From Bacillota bacterium (lineage in GTDB: Bacteria; Bacillota; Desulfotomaculia; Desulfotomaculales; JAJYZD01): a stretch of 8,221 bases of DNA. Below the pieces are notes generated by a model, which saw nothing but the letters and a program-made list of their open reading frames with translations, was not told where the DNA came from and did no database searches. The translations under genes and the position numbers were made by a program. Below are positions 1-5,684 of this stretch, in pieces (position 1 is the stretch's first letter; each line of letters begins with the position of its first letter). Where the stretch lies: the NCBI GenBank assembly GCA_021800315.1, contig JAJYZD010000169.1, positions 1 through 8,221 on the forward strand, written 5' to 3'.

Positions 1-162
1 CACCCTGTGGATTCTCCACCCGTCCCAGGCCCTGCGGCTGATGGTTAAACATCTGTGAGGGTAGCAGAAGTGCTGTCAGCGTAAAACCCGGTGCAACATT
101 GGGTAAGTGGACCCACCGCCGCAAGGCTGGCTTACTCTCCGCAAAGAGGTCGTAGCGAATGG
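1..162 (+). ncRNA. HEARO/omegaRNA-like guide RNA scaffold upstream of iscB
   Basis: This leader sits directly upstream of an IscB-type gene and is packed with short hairpins, as expected for HEARO (omegaRNA), the RNA that guides IscB. Visible stems are GTGGA/TCCAC (7-11 with 15-19), CCCT/AGGG (30-33 with 58-61) enclosing GATG/CATC (40-43 with 50-53), AGCA/TGCT (63-66 with 71-74), ACCC/GGGT (86-89 with 101-104), GTAAG/CTTAC (103-107 with 131-135) enclosing a GCC-GCAA-GGC tetraloop hairpin (118-127), and CTCT/AGAG (135-138 with 145-148). Some of these overlap and would be alternatives. In this family the guide lies at the 5' end of the RNA. It is therefore either cut off by the window edge or within the first few bases, and I cannot define it. 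The 3' boundary is set by the probable iscB start and is approximate. The assignment rests on position and fold only. Confidence 0.62.
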
Positions 163-1078
163 TTGACGTACTGGACAAAGGACAAAGACGGCAACCCGCT
201 TATGCCTACTGAAAGACCTGGGAAGGTACGGAGGATGCTCAAAGATGGGCGGGCCGTTGTGGTGCGGTCGAACCCGTTCACAATCAGGCTGACCTACAAG
301 ACCACTCCTTACACGCAGGCGGTTACTCTTGGGGTTGACGCCGGATATTCGATGGTCTGGTTTTCGGCGGTATCCGGAACCAGGGAACTGATCGCCGGTG
401 AATGCAAGCTGCTGGAAGGCCAAGTGGAAAGGAACCAGGAACGGCGCGACAACCGGCGTCAGCGCAGGGGCCGGAAACGGTACCGCGCTCCCCGGTTTGC
501 CAACCTGAGGAGGCCGGAGGGATGGCTCCCAGTATCCAGCACAAGCTCGACGGTCACCTCAGGTTGATCAACTTCGTCAAGTCCATCCTGCCGGTGACGG
601 AAGTTGCTGTCGAGGTGGCCAACTTCGGTATCCAGGCTATCAAGACACCGGGTATCCAGGGTGAAGAGAATCAGCAGGGAGAGCAGGCGGGTTTCTGGAA
701 CCTGCGGGAATACATCTTGCACCGGGATGGCCATCGCTGCCAGAACCCCGACTGCGCGAACAAGGCCCAAAACCCGGTCCTCCAGATCCACCACGTGGGC
801 TTTGGGCGGAATGACCGGACTAACCGGCCCGGCAACCTGGTTACCCTATGCGATAAGTGCCACCGGCCGGAAAACCACCAGGAGGGACAACTCCTTTGGA
901 ACTGGAAACCGGATGTCAAGTCCTTCCGGCCGGAGACTTTCATGACGAAGGCAAACGATATGTGGTTCAGGGCACGCAAAACCACGGGGCTTACGTCCGG
1001 CTGAGGGAATTATCGGAACCCGTACGGGCGGATCGCCTTACGCCTGTCCGATACGGCAAGGGATTGGGCGTCGTTTAG
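163..1078 (+). pseudogene. iscB: IscB-family RNA-guided nuclease, frameshifted and lacking RuvC-III
   Basis: IscB proteins are transposon-associated RNA-guided DNA endonucleases, relatives of the Cas9 ancestor. The likely start is TTG at 163, with AAAGAGGT at 143-150 as ribosome site, and it gives the PLMP motif (NPLMPT) near residue 13. Frame 1 continues through an RRXRR-type N-terminus, RuvC-I (TLGVDAGYS) and an arginine-rich bridge helix to RPEGW. Near 523-528 the reading frame jumps, and one missing base in the C-run would rejoin it. The second frame has RuvC-II (VAVEVANFG), then an HNH domain with CQNPDC, the IHH catalytic motif and CDKC zinc ligands, and the FRPETFM block. At about 943-955 it breaks again into a third frame holding a C-terminal beta domain (GKRYVVQGT ... 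TPVRYGKGL). The segment between, which should carry RuvC-III with its HxND motif, is absent. Roughly 120 residues are missing compared with an intact protein of about 430. The gene is almost certainly non-functional as encoded. Confidence 0.85.
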
Positions 1079-1085
1079 GTACCCG

Positions 1086-1416
1086 CTAGGTCTGACGGGG
1101 ATATTGTTTTGCGGCTTGACTTAATGTGTCTGGATAGCGGGCCCCAAGGGCGGCCATGTTTAGCTCGGCAATAAAATCAATCTGGTCTTGGGTCAAGGGA
1201 GCTTGCCCCATGCCTGTGAGTTCTATCAGGTTATGCCATCGGGGTGGCGGCGCCCCTGTCCGTTCTACTATAACGGCCTTCAAGCCCTTTTCAACGGCCA
1301 AGTCGCAGGCGAATGCGGCGAATACGTACCTCCTGGCACGGAGCACGGAGCATGGCCCTGGCGTCTTTCAGGTTTTCCTTGGCCTGCTTGAGCCACTCTT
1401 TCGCCTCTGGTGTCAT
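1086..1416 (-). pseudogene. HEPN-domain protein, broken by a 7-bp duplication and 3'-truncated
   Basis: HEPN proteins of this small type are usually paired with MNT nucleotidyltransferases as toxin-antitoxin-like modules, and many are RNases. The ATG at 1416 follows a GGGGGAGG ribosome site. It encodes MTPEAKEWLKQAKENLKDAR, a typical HEPN first helix. At 1336-1349 the heptamer GCACGGA is tandemly duplicated. Removing one copy restores a continuous 107-residue reading frame through AMLRARRYVFAAFACDLAVE, the R...PPRWHNL motif expected to hold the conserved histidine, and ARYPDTLSQAAKQYPRQT. The family usually continues some 20 residues past the YPR motif, but here a stop comes at once, 8 bases from the iscB stop on the other strand. 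That fits truncation by the IscB element. No MNT partner is visible in the window. The HEPN call is strong, while toxin function is only family inference. Confidence 0.8.
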
Positions 1417-1739
1417 GCAGGGTCCTCCCCCTTCTTACACGCAACTCCGGGCTTGTACGTCGTATGTGGTACGGGAGTGGCTGCCGCGCTGGTTCATCCA
1501 GTATAAAGTTTCTCCATCTGCAAAAAAAAACCCTTTGTTCAGGCATCTACAGACTTCATGCGCAACGTCTCAGAGACTGACTGCAACGAGGGAGGAGGGA
1601 GGGAAAGACAACCCGCGTAAGGGCGCAGGCAGTGCCGACCTGATTTGCGGCCGGCCGCCGACATCCCAGGCTACCGGGGTGTCACCGTTACGGTTGCGGC
1701 CAGGATCCCGGACCCCTCCGAACTTCCCAGTCGCCGCCT
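1417..1739. other. Non-coding gap between HEPN and DUF2442 remnants
   Basis: I see no convincing gene in these 323 bases. The stretch holds the ribosome site of the HEPN gene (just above 1416), a run of nine A at 1522-1530, a purine-rich tract near 1589-1610, and at 1651-1720 one copy of an imperfect direct repeat. Translations of the long open frames here are low in recognisable motifs and appear to be shadows. Confidence 0.5.
1651..1720 (+). repeat. Imperfect direct repeat, copy 1
   Basis: This 70-bp stretch aligns without gaps to 2671-2740, exactly 1,020 bases away, with about 48 of 70 positions identical. The best core is 1683-1706, which shares the 12-mer CACCGTTACGGT and the 9-mer GGCCAGGAT with copy 2. 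The 10-mer CCGGCCGCCG at its left end is also exact. In the plus strand both copies read similarly (PAA ... TVTVAARIPD here). They may be fragments of a once-coding duplicate, but I do not recognise the protein. The pair flanks the DUF4160/DUF2442 remnants. Confidence 0.5.
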
Positions 1740-2041
1740 CTATGCACCAATTAGCTCTGGTTTGATGCATTGTGCTAAAGGTATACTTTCATGATATGAG
1801 ACATCATGATCCAATGTCGCGCCATCAGGCCATTCAATTGTTCTGCCGCTTACGAAGACCTGGTTGAAAAGCTCCTGATTTGTGGAAATGCCATAAAAAC
1901 AGGAAAGTTGAAAAACTGCTTCATGTTGATGATCCTGTAATCAGAATTAGCGAAATCCGGCAAGATTACATGATCGTTTAATGGCTGGGCCTTCTGGACA
2001 CGGTGCCACAGCTGATTTTCGTCGAGAGTATACGAAATCAT
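1740..2041 (-). pseudogene. DUF2442 family protein, frameshifted
   Basis: DUF2442 proteins are small and of unknown activity, and are commonly encoded next to DUF4160 in pairs suspected to be toxin-antitoxin modules. The ATG at 2041 lies seven bases after a GGGAGG ribosome site. The first frame reads KAQPLNDHVILPDFANSDYR and then IINMKQFFNFPVFMA, matching the start of the family. Near 1887-1891 the frame shifts, and the second frame continues as NQELFNQVFVSGRTIEWPDG followed by ATLDHDV, which is the usual DUF2442 ending with its WPDGA motif, and stops at 1740. The total of 302 bases is one short of a whole number of codons, so a single lost base explains the break. It starts 4 bases after the DUF4160 stop, as in a two-gene operon. 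Recognition is from recalled family motifs. Confidence 0.75.
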
Positions 2042-2045
2042 ATGC

Positions 2046-2308
2046 TTACCTCCCATCTTGGATAGGCAAAGGGAAATGGACCTGTTCCACAAGATCCCAG
2101 TTACAAAAGAGTTTTTCCTGATTCGCTTTCGCCCAGTCTAAGACCTTACTTGGAACATTAGGTGGCAATGTTCCCGCCTTTAATGTCACATCTGCTATAC
2201 GATGACTGCTTCATACTCAACGTATTCAACATGAAAGTGCGGCAAATGGTTCATGTGATACATTTTTGTGATTATCCCGTCGAATCTGGAGACTTCCGAA
2301 CTACCCAA
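2046..2308 (-). pseudogene. DUF4160 family protein, frameshifted
   Basis: DUF4160 proteins are small and usually sit just upstream of DUF2442, and their biochemical role is unknown. The most plausible start is TTG at 2308 behind GGGTGA, though families normally begin with ATG just before this point, so the original start may be lost. The first frame gives EVSRFDGIITKMYHMNHLPH followed by FHVEYVEYEAVI. This contains the signature PHFHVEY block. Near 2196-2203 a stop appears, and the continuation in another frame gives ADVTLKAGTLPPNVPSKVLD and then WAKANQEKLFCNWDLVEQ, ending at 2046. The 263 bases are one short of a whole number of codons, pointing to a single-base loss. It is followed by the DUF2442 remnant with a 4-base gap. 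Confidence 0.78.
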
Positions 2309-2839
2309 TAGTATCACCCTTTTTATTCAAACATAAAGCGCTAGGCCTGTGAATGACTTTTTTGTCGGAGTTGTCCATTGGGCCTCCGATTAAAGATGGG
2401 TGATTATGCCGACCTATGAGCTTTAAGCCCGGTGTCAGCAGGGGACCCGGCCGGTGCCTGCGGCCGGATGAAAGCCTGGCAGCGGTGCCGGTGGTGACGA
2501 TGCCACCAAGCCGCTTGCTTCTATCAGCGATTGACAACCTGCCGTAGCGGCGTGACGAGTTGTCGAGTGGTTGCGGCTGCCAGCTTCCGGGACATTGGGC
2601 CGTCTGAACGATCTTGATTTTGGCGATCGGAAGGCTGTCGGCACAGCATTCGCAGCCAAAGTCACAAACTCCGGCCGCCGGCGGGGATGGCTGGCTGGAT
2701 ACCACCGTTACGGTCGTGGCCAGGATGCCTGACTCTCAGGGCCCCCCAATAATACCCATGATGTCTGCAGGTGATTGTAATCGAGACGTCGACATCAATA
2801 CCTTTAGGGCGCATCAGCGGAACAAAACAGCTTGAGGCT
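2309..2839. other. Stretch without a recognisable gene
   Basis: I could not assign any gene to these 531 bases. The open frames on either strand have no family motifs I recognise. One copy of an imperfect direct repeat lies at 2671-2740. The plus strand around 2570-2660 can be read as LGRLNDLDFGDRKAVGTAFA, which runs toward the second repeat and could be the remnant of a gene, but this is not enough for a call. The right edge is where the SLH fragment loses its similarity to SLH domains. Confidence 0.45.
2671..2740 (+). repeat. Imperfect direct repeat, copy 2
   Basis: This is the partner of 1651-1720, with the same orientation and no gaps. In the plus strand it reads PAAGGDGWLDTTVTVVARMP. 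In that frame several of the differences from copy 1 fall on third codon positions. This weakly suggests that both copies descend from a coding segment. Confidence 0.5.
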
Positions 2840-3258
2840 GTTAACGATTCCATCATCGATCGCCGCGGTAACGTATCCCCTGGCCCAGGGGTCGATTGAG
2901 GCTGAATCCGTGAAGGACAGAGGGCCGCTTACCGGAGCCAGGTTGGCCGCCCTGACCACCATGGCTGTTATCTGCTCGCGCGTGACCGGATCATTTGGTC
3001 CGAAGTGCGAGGCGTCGTAGCCTCTGACGATACCATAGGCCACCGCTGTGGAGATGAAACTTTGAGCCCAGTCGCCTTCGATGTCGGCCAAGACCGGCCC
3101 GGTCTTGGGTGCCAGTTTCATTGCCTTAACCAGTATCGTCACGAACTCCGCCTGGGTAATGTCGTTATCCGGGCGGAAGGTGCCCCGTCAGGATATCCGG
3201 TGATATAGCCCATGGCGGCCAGCCTGGTGATGTCACCGTAGGCCATATGGGAAGGCCG
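2840..3258 (-). pseudogene. SLH-domain (S-layer homology) protein fragment, frameshifted
   Basis: SLH domains anchor surface proteins to cell-wall polymers. The fragment holds one full SLH repeat starting at HMAYGDITRLAAMGYITGYP, a second starting at DWAQSFISTAVAYGIVRGYD and including the TREQ motif, and the first half of a third (SIDPWARGYVTAAIDDGIVN) that ends abruptly at about 2840. Between GYPDG and TFRPDNDITQAEF, near 3181-3187, the frame changes. Two extra bases, or one missing base in the G-run, would account for it. A stop lies just upstream at about 3270, and there is no signal peptide or credible start, so the 5' part is missing too. SLH repeats normally sit at one end of a large secreted protein, so this is a small relic. 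It lies about 70 bases downstream of spoIIR on the same strand. Confidence 0.85.
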
Positions 3259-3301
3259 GACAACGGTAGGGGATTATCCGATGAAGAGCCTGATACACCA
3301 C

Positions 3302-3330
3302 AAGGGCCTCCGGACTTGCGGCCGGCCCTT
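3302..3330 (-). terminator. Hairpin after spoIIR, possible terminator without a T-run
   Basis: AAGGGCC at 3302-3308 pairs with GGCCCTT at 3324-3330, with further CCG/CGG pairing inside (3310-3312 with 3319-3321). The stem overlaps the spoIIR stop codon (3329-3331). No T-run follows on the minus strand, so it may be a weak terminator or simply an mRNA 3'-end structure. Confidence 0.4.
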
Positions 3331-3859
3331 AAGCCCCCAGCAGCCTGCGCACCACGTCGACCACTTTGAGGTGCAGTTCCAGGTGGACCGGCGCCCCCGT
3401 CATGATGGCACCGGCTCCGGCCGGACTGACCCCCAGGAGACACAGCGGCGGAAAGAGCACGCACCACCAGTTCCGGCCCCGGGCCTGTCCCAGTTCGACG
3501 CGGACCGCCCGGTAAACGCCGGCCGGAACGGCCAAAGTGCCCGTCTCCCCGGTATAAACCCGCCGGGGGAAAGGAAACCGGCCCATGGTAACTGTGACCG
3601 CGTAAGCCACCCCCTCCGCGGCGAGCCTCCTCTCGGCCACCCGCTTTATCATCTTCCGCCGCTTCCCGAGCCATGCCTCCGCCTGTTCCGCGCTAGTCAA
3701 CCGGCCAAGATGACCGGATAACGTCCTCGTGATCTCGTCCCTGACCGCCAGTTTTACCGCCTGGTCGTGAGCGCTGTTCGAGTTGGCCACCACGTGCAGC
3801 CGAACCAGTTCCTCCGGGCCGGACCGAAGCGCCGGCGATCGCTTGTCTGAACCTGTCAT
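3329..3859 (-). CDS. spoIIR: Stage II sporulation protein R (SpoIIR), no visible signal peptide
   Basis: In Bacillus SpoIIR is made in the forespore under SigF, exported into the intermembrane space, and triggers the membrane protease SpoIIGA to mature pro-SigE in the mother cell. The 176-residue product has the family opening LVRLHVVANSNSAHDQAVKL, near residue 18, followed by VRDEI. It also has the hallmark GRNWWCVLFPPLC near residues 130-142. Both are diagnostic. The start is ATG at 3859, with AAGGA close before it; an in-frame TAG two codons upstream prevents any longer version. The N-terminus is polar and charged (MTGSDKRSPALRSGPEE), whereas typical SpoIIR is about 220 residues with a hydrophobic signal segment. 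Either export uses another route, a second full-length copy exists elsewhere, or this one is impaired. It lies 33 bases after sigG and is probably co-transcribed with it. I am sure of the family but not of the activity. Confidence 0.93.
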   Translation of the reverse strand: MTGSDKRSPALRSGPEELVRLHVVANSNSAHDQAVKLAVRDEITRTLSGHLGRLTSAEQAEAWLGKRRKMIKRVAERRLAAEGVAYAVTVTMGRFPFPRRVYTGETGTLAVPAGVYRAVRVELGQARGRNWWCVLFPPLCLLGVSPAGAGAIMTGAPVHLELHLKVVDVVRRLLGA

Positions 3860-3892
3860 TTCCTTCTACCGCGAAAAAACGCTTTTCTCCCT

Positions 3893-4666
3893 TCAAACGT
3901 ACTTGCGCATGTGGCTTAAGGCCGCTTTTTCCAGGCGGGACACCTGCGCCTGCGAAATGCCGATCTCTTCGGCCACCTCCATCTGGGTCTTGCCCTCGTA
4001 AAACCGCAGGGTCAGGATCAATTTCTCCCGCTCCGTGAGCTTGCTCAGCGCGTCCCGGATGGCTATGTCCTCCAGCCAGTTCTGGTCGTTGTTCTTGTCG
4101 TCGCTGATCTGGTCCATCACGAAGATGGGATCGCCGCCATCGTGGTAGATGGGTTCGAACAGCGAAATCGGCTCCTGGATGGCATCCAGGGCGAAGACCA
4201 CTTCTTCCTTGGGCATCTTCAACTCCCCGGCGATCTCGTTGATGGATGGTTCCCGCGAAAAGCGGTTGACCAGCGCATCCCGCACCTGCAGGGCCTTGAA
4301 GGCCACGTCGCGTAGCGACCGGCTCACCCGGATCGGGTTGTTGTCCCGCAGATACCTCCTTATCTCCCCTATGATCATCGGCACGGCGTAGGTGGAGAAC
4401 TTGACGTTCTGGCCCAGGTCGAAGTTGTCGATGGCCTTCATAAGTCCGATGCAGCCGACCTGGAAGAGATCGTCCACGTACTCGCCGCGGTTGGTGAAAC
4501 GCTGGATGACGCTCAACACAAGGCGCAAGTTGCCGCTGATCAACTGTTTGCGGGCGGTCTTGTCTCCCTGGTGCATGGCCTCGAACAATGAGCGCATGTG
4601 GCTGTTGGTCAATACGGGAAGCTTGGCCGTGTTCACGCCACAAATTTCCACTTTGTTTACCAGCAC
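3893..4666 (-). CDS. sigG: RNA polymerase sporulation sigma factor SigG
   Basis: SigG drives late forespore transcription after engulfment. The 257-residue product matches the family along its length: KVEICGVNTAKLPVL at the N-terminus, region 2 with NLRLVLSVIQRF near residue 46, GEYVDDLFQVGCIGLMKAID near 61 and FSTYAVPMIIGEIRRYLRDN near 90, and region 4 with the helix-turn-helix KTQMEVAEEIGISQAQVSRL near 226. I chose GTG at 4666, behind GGGTGGGG, because it gives the usual length (Bacillus SigG has 260 residues) and the N-terminus expected just before NKVEIC. An in-frame TTG at 4690 is possible but has a weaker ribosome site. A SigF-type promoter lies upstream at 4715-4744. The gene is separated from sigE by a terminator and is followed by spoIIR. 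Confidence 0.97.
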   Translation of the reverse strand: MLVNKVEICGVNTAKLPVLTNSHMRSLFEAMHQGDKTARKQLISGNLRLVLSVIQRFTNRGEYVDDLFQVGCIGLMKAIDNFDLGQNVKFSTYAVPMIIGEIRRYLRDNNPIRVSRSLRDVAFKALQVRDALVNRFSREPSINEIAGELKMPKEEVVFALDAIQEPISLFEPIYHDGGDPIFVMDQISDDKNNDQNWLEDIAIRDALSKLTEREKLILTLRFYEGKTQMEVAEEIGISQAQVSRLEKAALSHMRKYV

Positions 4667-4714
4667 GGACGGACCCCACCCTGTTGGCAATCTTTTTCAT
4701 TTTTGTCTTAATTT

Positions 4715-4744
4715 CAGTATGACCCTCGCCAAATGTCTTTATAC
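4715..4744 (-). promoter_or_regulatory. SigF/SigG-type forespore promoter of sigG-spoIIR
   Basis: On the minus strand, GTATA (4740-4744) is followed after 15 bases by GGTCATACTG (4715-4724). These match the Bacillus SigF consensus GYWTA and GGNNANAHTR at every defined position, with the expected spacing. Read as a SigG site, the same bases give GTATA, 18 bases, CATACT. The predicted transcript starts near 4707, about 40 bases ahead of the sigG start. Control by SigF fits the known regulation of both sigG and spoIIR in Bacillus. Confidence 0.75.
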
Positions 4745-4805
4745 ATGGGGAGAAAAGGGGATACGCGGGGGGGTGGCGCGGAAGGTTACAACGGGAAGGA
4801 CAAAG

Positions 4806-4847
4806 CGGCCGGGGGGGATTTCCCGGCCGGTCTGCCAGGCGCCCTGG
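4806..4847. repeat. Two small hairpins between sigE terminator and sigG promoter
   Basis: CGGCCGGG (4806-4813) pairs perfectly with CCCGGCCG (4822-4829), and CCAGG (4835-4839) pairs with CCTGG (4843-4847) over a three-base loop. Neither has an adjacent T-run on the minus strand. They lie past the T-run of the sigE terminator and may give extra insulation or have no function. Confidence 0.45.
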
Positions 4848-4851
4848 CTCC

Positions 4852-4902
4852 AAAAAAAACCGGACGGCCGATCCACGCCTGCAGCGTGGTCGTCTGTCCG
4901 GT
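4852..4902 (-). terminator. Rho-independent terminator of spoIIGA-sigE
   Basis: On the minus strand a long stem, ACCGGAC/GTCCGGT (4896-4902 with 4859-4865), encloses a perfect inner stem CCACGC/GCGTGG (4873-4878 with 4884-4889). It is followed directly by eight T (4852-4859). It lies about 40 bases after the sigE stop and separates the spoIIGA-sigE unit from sigG. Confidence 0.85.
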
Positions 4903-4918
4903 CCGATGTCCGGTCCGA
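4895..4918. repeat. Perfect 12-bp tandem repeat, two copies
   Basis: TGTCCGGTCCGA occurs twice in a row (4895-4906 and 4907-4918). The first copy contains one arm of the sigE terminator, so the second offers an alternative arm for the same hairpin. It probably arose by slippage. Confidence 0.7.
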
Positions 4919-4942
4919 CTGGCAACCGATCTTCTCCGGGGT

Positions 4943-5668
4943 TCATTCCATACGGTGGATTTCCTTCTTCAACCGCTTGATGATCCGTTTCTCCAGCCGG
5001 GAAATGTAGGACTGGGATATGCCCAGAAGGTCGGCCACCTCTTTCTGTGTCTTCCCCGTACCGCTGTCAAGACCGAAACGCAGTTCCATGATGCGTCGCT
5101 CCCGGCCGCTCAGCTTGGCCAGGGCCTGGTGGAGCAGGTTCTTGTCCACCTCGTCCTCTATGTACTTAAAGATGATATCGTTTTCCGTCCCCAGGATGTC
5201 GGAAAGCAACAGTTCGTTGCCGTCCCAGTCGATGTTCAGGGGCTCGTCGAAGGAAACCTCCGCCCTGGTCTTGTTGTTGCGCCGCAGATACATGAGGATC
5301 TCGTTTTCGATGCAGCGCGACGCGTAGGTGGCCAGCTTGATCCGCTTGGCGGGATCGAAGGTGTTGACCGCCTTGATCAAGCCTATGGAACCTATGGACA
5401 CCAGGTCCTCGATGCCGATCCCGGTGTTTTCGAACTTGCGGGCGATATAGACCACGAGGCGCAGGTTGCGCTCGATCAGCACCGTGCGGACGCACAGGTC
5501 CCCGGACTCCAGCCGTCCGATCAGGTAAACCTCCTCATCCCCGGAAAGGGGTGGCGGGAGCGCTTCGGAACTGCCCACGTAATGAACCGGCCGTCGCCAG
5601 CCCAGGCGGTCGAGAAGCCGGACCGTGACCAGCCGCCAGCGCCAACCCAGGCGCATGAAAAGACTCAT
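4943..5668 (-). CDS. sigE: RNA polymerase sporulation sigma factor SigE precursor (pro-SigE)
   Basis: SigE is the first mother-cell-specific sigma factor, made as an inactive precursor that SpoIIGA cleaves. The 241-residue product has a basic, hydrophobic pro-sequence (residues 1 to about 29), then the processing-site region HYVGSSEALPPPLS, which corresponds to YYIGGSEALPPPLS of Bacillus. Region 2 follows (ERNLRLVVYIARKFENTGIG near 66, IKLATYASRCIENEILMYLR near 110). NKTRAEVSFDEPLNIDWDGN comes next, and region 4 has TQKEVADLLGISQSYISRLE near 209. The start is ATG at 5668, preceded by a strong AGGAGGGGGAGG. It lies 16 bases after spoIIGA, indicating a two-gene operon as in Bacillus. The gene is intact. 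Confidence 0.98.
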   Translation of the reverse strand: MSLFMRLGWRWRLVTVRLLDRLGWRRPVHYVGSSEALPPPLSGDEEVYLIGRLESGDLCVRTVLIERNLRLVVYIARKFENTGIGIEDLVSIGSIGLIKAVNTFDPAKRIKLATYASRCIENEILMYLRRNNKTRAEVSFDEPLNIDWDGNELLLSDILGTENDIIFKYIEDEVDKNLLHQALAKLSGRERRIMELRFGLDSGTGKTQKEVADLLGISQSYISRLEKRIIKRLKKEIHRME

Positions 5669-5684
5669 TTTCCTCCCCCTCCTG

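Noticed and set aside
91..162. Upstream extension of iscB to an AUG-like start at 91
   Set aside because: The translated extension matches nothing in IscB and overlaps the structured RNA; the TTG at 163 behind AAAGAGGT gives the usual short lead into PLMP.
515..535. Programmed frameshifting in iscB
   Set aside because: There is no slippery heptamer, and a second frame change with loss of a catalytic module follows downstream, so decay is the simpler reading.
1313..1765. Plus-strand open frame of 150 codons over the HEPN region
   Set aside because: It is antisense to the HEPN remnant, which has family motifs and a ribosome site, and its own translation shows no recognisable features.
2301..2705. 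Minus-strand open frame of 134 codons
   Set aside because: It overlaps the start of the DUF4160 remnant, has no clear ribosome site and no motifs I recognise; I left the region as unassigned.
3693..4946. Minus-strand open frame of 417 codons spanning sigG
   Set aside because: It lies in another frame over sigG and its promoter region, is very rich in Arg, Gly and Pro, and crosses the sigE terminator.
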